Part shown: positions 4,861-5,270 of the stretch, piece by piece | Layout: each line of letters starts with the position of its first letter | Position numbering within the stretch: position 1 is the stretch's first letter | DNA from: Syntrophaceae bacterium | GTDB taxonomy: Bacteria > Desulfobacterota > Syntrophorhabdia > Syntrophorhabdales > WCHB1-27 | Length of the DNA: 5,270 bases | Reading direction: 5' to 3' | NCBI GenBank assembly: GCA_003165115.1 | Contig: PLSJ01000325.1 | Location: forward strand, 8,167 to 13,436 | The notes under the pieces: generated by a model | What the model saw: the letters and a program-made list of their open reading frames with translations, nothing else | Databases searched by the model: none | What the model was told of the DNA's origin: nothing | Translations under genes and position numbers: made by a program

Positions 4861-5270
4861 ATGCCGTTTTTTCAGGAGAGCCAGGAGCACAGCGATTTCA
4901 GGAAGGTGTTCAAAAAATTCGTCGCCAGGGAGATCACCCCTAACCGCGAGGAGTGGGACAAGGCCGGCACGGTCCCGAGGGACCTCTGGCTGAAGATGGG
5001 CAAGCAGGGATTTTTGTGCCCCTGGCTGCCCGAGGAGTACGGCGGGCTCGACGTCGACGTGCGGTACTCGCTGGTCATCGTGAACGAGGAGCTTGCCTGG
5101 GGAGACGGGTTCAACGTGGGCGTGCCCCTCCACAGCGACGTGGCGACGCCTTACCTCTTTTCCTACGGTAAGGAAGAGCTGAAAAGAAGGCTCCTCCCGA
5201 AGACGACGACAGGGGAGGCCATCTGTTCCGTGGGCCTCACCGAGCCCGATGCCGGCTCCGACCTCGCCTC
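4861..5270 (+). CDS. Acyl-CoA dehydrogenase, N-terminal part (runs off window)
   Basis: FAD-dependent enzyme that introduces an alpha-beta double bond into acyl-CoA thioesters and passes electrons to electron-transfer flavoprotein. The first 136 codons are visible, roughly a third of the usual length of about 380. The N-terminal helical domain starts near residue 7, with F-V-A-R-E-I-T-P at 20-27, W-L-P-E-E-Y-G-G-L at 55-63 and N-E-E-L-A-W at 75-80. H-S-D-V-A-T-P-Y at 91-98 resembles long-chain-type members. The family signature at the flavin site, G-L-T-E-P-D-A-G-S-D-L-A, occupies 125-136. The catalytic glutamate lies beyond the window, so substrate class cannot be settled. It follows the TRAP genes by 70 bases on the same strand, suggesting it degrades the imported acid after CoA activation. 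It is not a frameshift; only the window edge truncates it. Confidence 0.93.
   Translation, partial: MPFFQESQEHSDFRKVFKKFVAREITPNREEWDKAGTVPRDLWLKMGKQGFLCPWLPEEYGGLDVDVRYSLVIVNEELAWGDGFNVGVPLHSDVATPYLFSYGKEELKRRLLPKTTTGEAICSVGLTEPDAGSDLA

Noticed and set aside
1..5270. CRISPR array, tRNA, rRNA, insertion sequence or toxin-antitoxin pair
   Set aside because: No regularly spaced repeats, tRNA-like cloverleaf, transposase-like protein or paired small overlapping genes were seen on either strand.

Overview
The window is GC-rich bacterial DNA with Gram-negative features: a lipobox-bearing RlpA, and a periplasmic TRAP binding protein with its membrane partners. The pairing of a TRAP transporter with an acyl-CoA dehydrogenase, plus frequent AGG arginine codons, suggests an anaerobic, acid-degrading lineage such as the Desulfobacterota (Syntrophobacter/Syntrophorhabdus-like). 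That placement is inference; no rRNA or other marker gene is present.

Layout. (1) At 2-145 lies the 3' end of a plus-strand gene, possibly STAS/SpoIIAA-like. It converges on a small minus-strand gene at 183-431 encoding an 82-residue protein I do not recognise. A strong hairpin (142-171) sits between the two stop codons. (2) 432-827 is a divergent intergenic region without a convincing gene. It holds a candidate minus-strand promoter, a candidate plus-strand promoter and, almost exactly midway between them, a long inverted repeat (555-570 / 631-644) enclosing a purine-rich stretch. (3) 828-1763 is rlpA, a lipoprotein with a double-psi beta-barrel and a SPOR domain, closed by an intrinsic terminator at 1764-1793. 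(4) 1764-1895 is a compact control region: terminator, a perfect 7-1-7 palindrome, a second short palindrome and an extended -10 promoter. (5) 1896-5270 is an apparent operon: a TRAP substrate-binding protein (dctP-type), small membrane subunit (dctQ-type), large membrane subunit (dctM-type), then the 5' part of an acyl-CoA dehydrogenase gene that runs off the window.

How the genes work together. DctP would capture an organic acid in the periplasm and hand it to the DctQ/DctM membrane complex for ion-gradient-driven uptake. The acyl-CoA dehydrogenase would act on the CoA thioester of that acid or of a breakdown product. The order P-Q-M, a long hairpin between P and Q, and the 4-base Q/M overlap fit a system making more binding protein than membrane subunits. 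The substrate cannot be read from the sequence. RlpA is an unrelated cell-envelope gene.

No wholly new system is evident. The points most worth a second look are the palindromic control region of the TRAP operon, the long inverted repeat between the divergent promoters, the P-Q hairpin and the unrecognised 82-residue protein.
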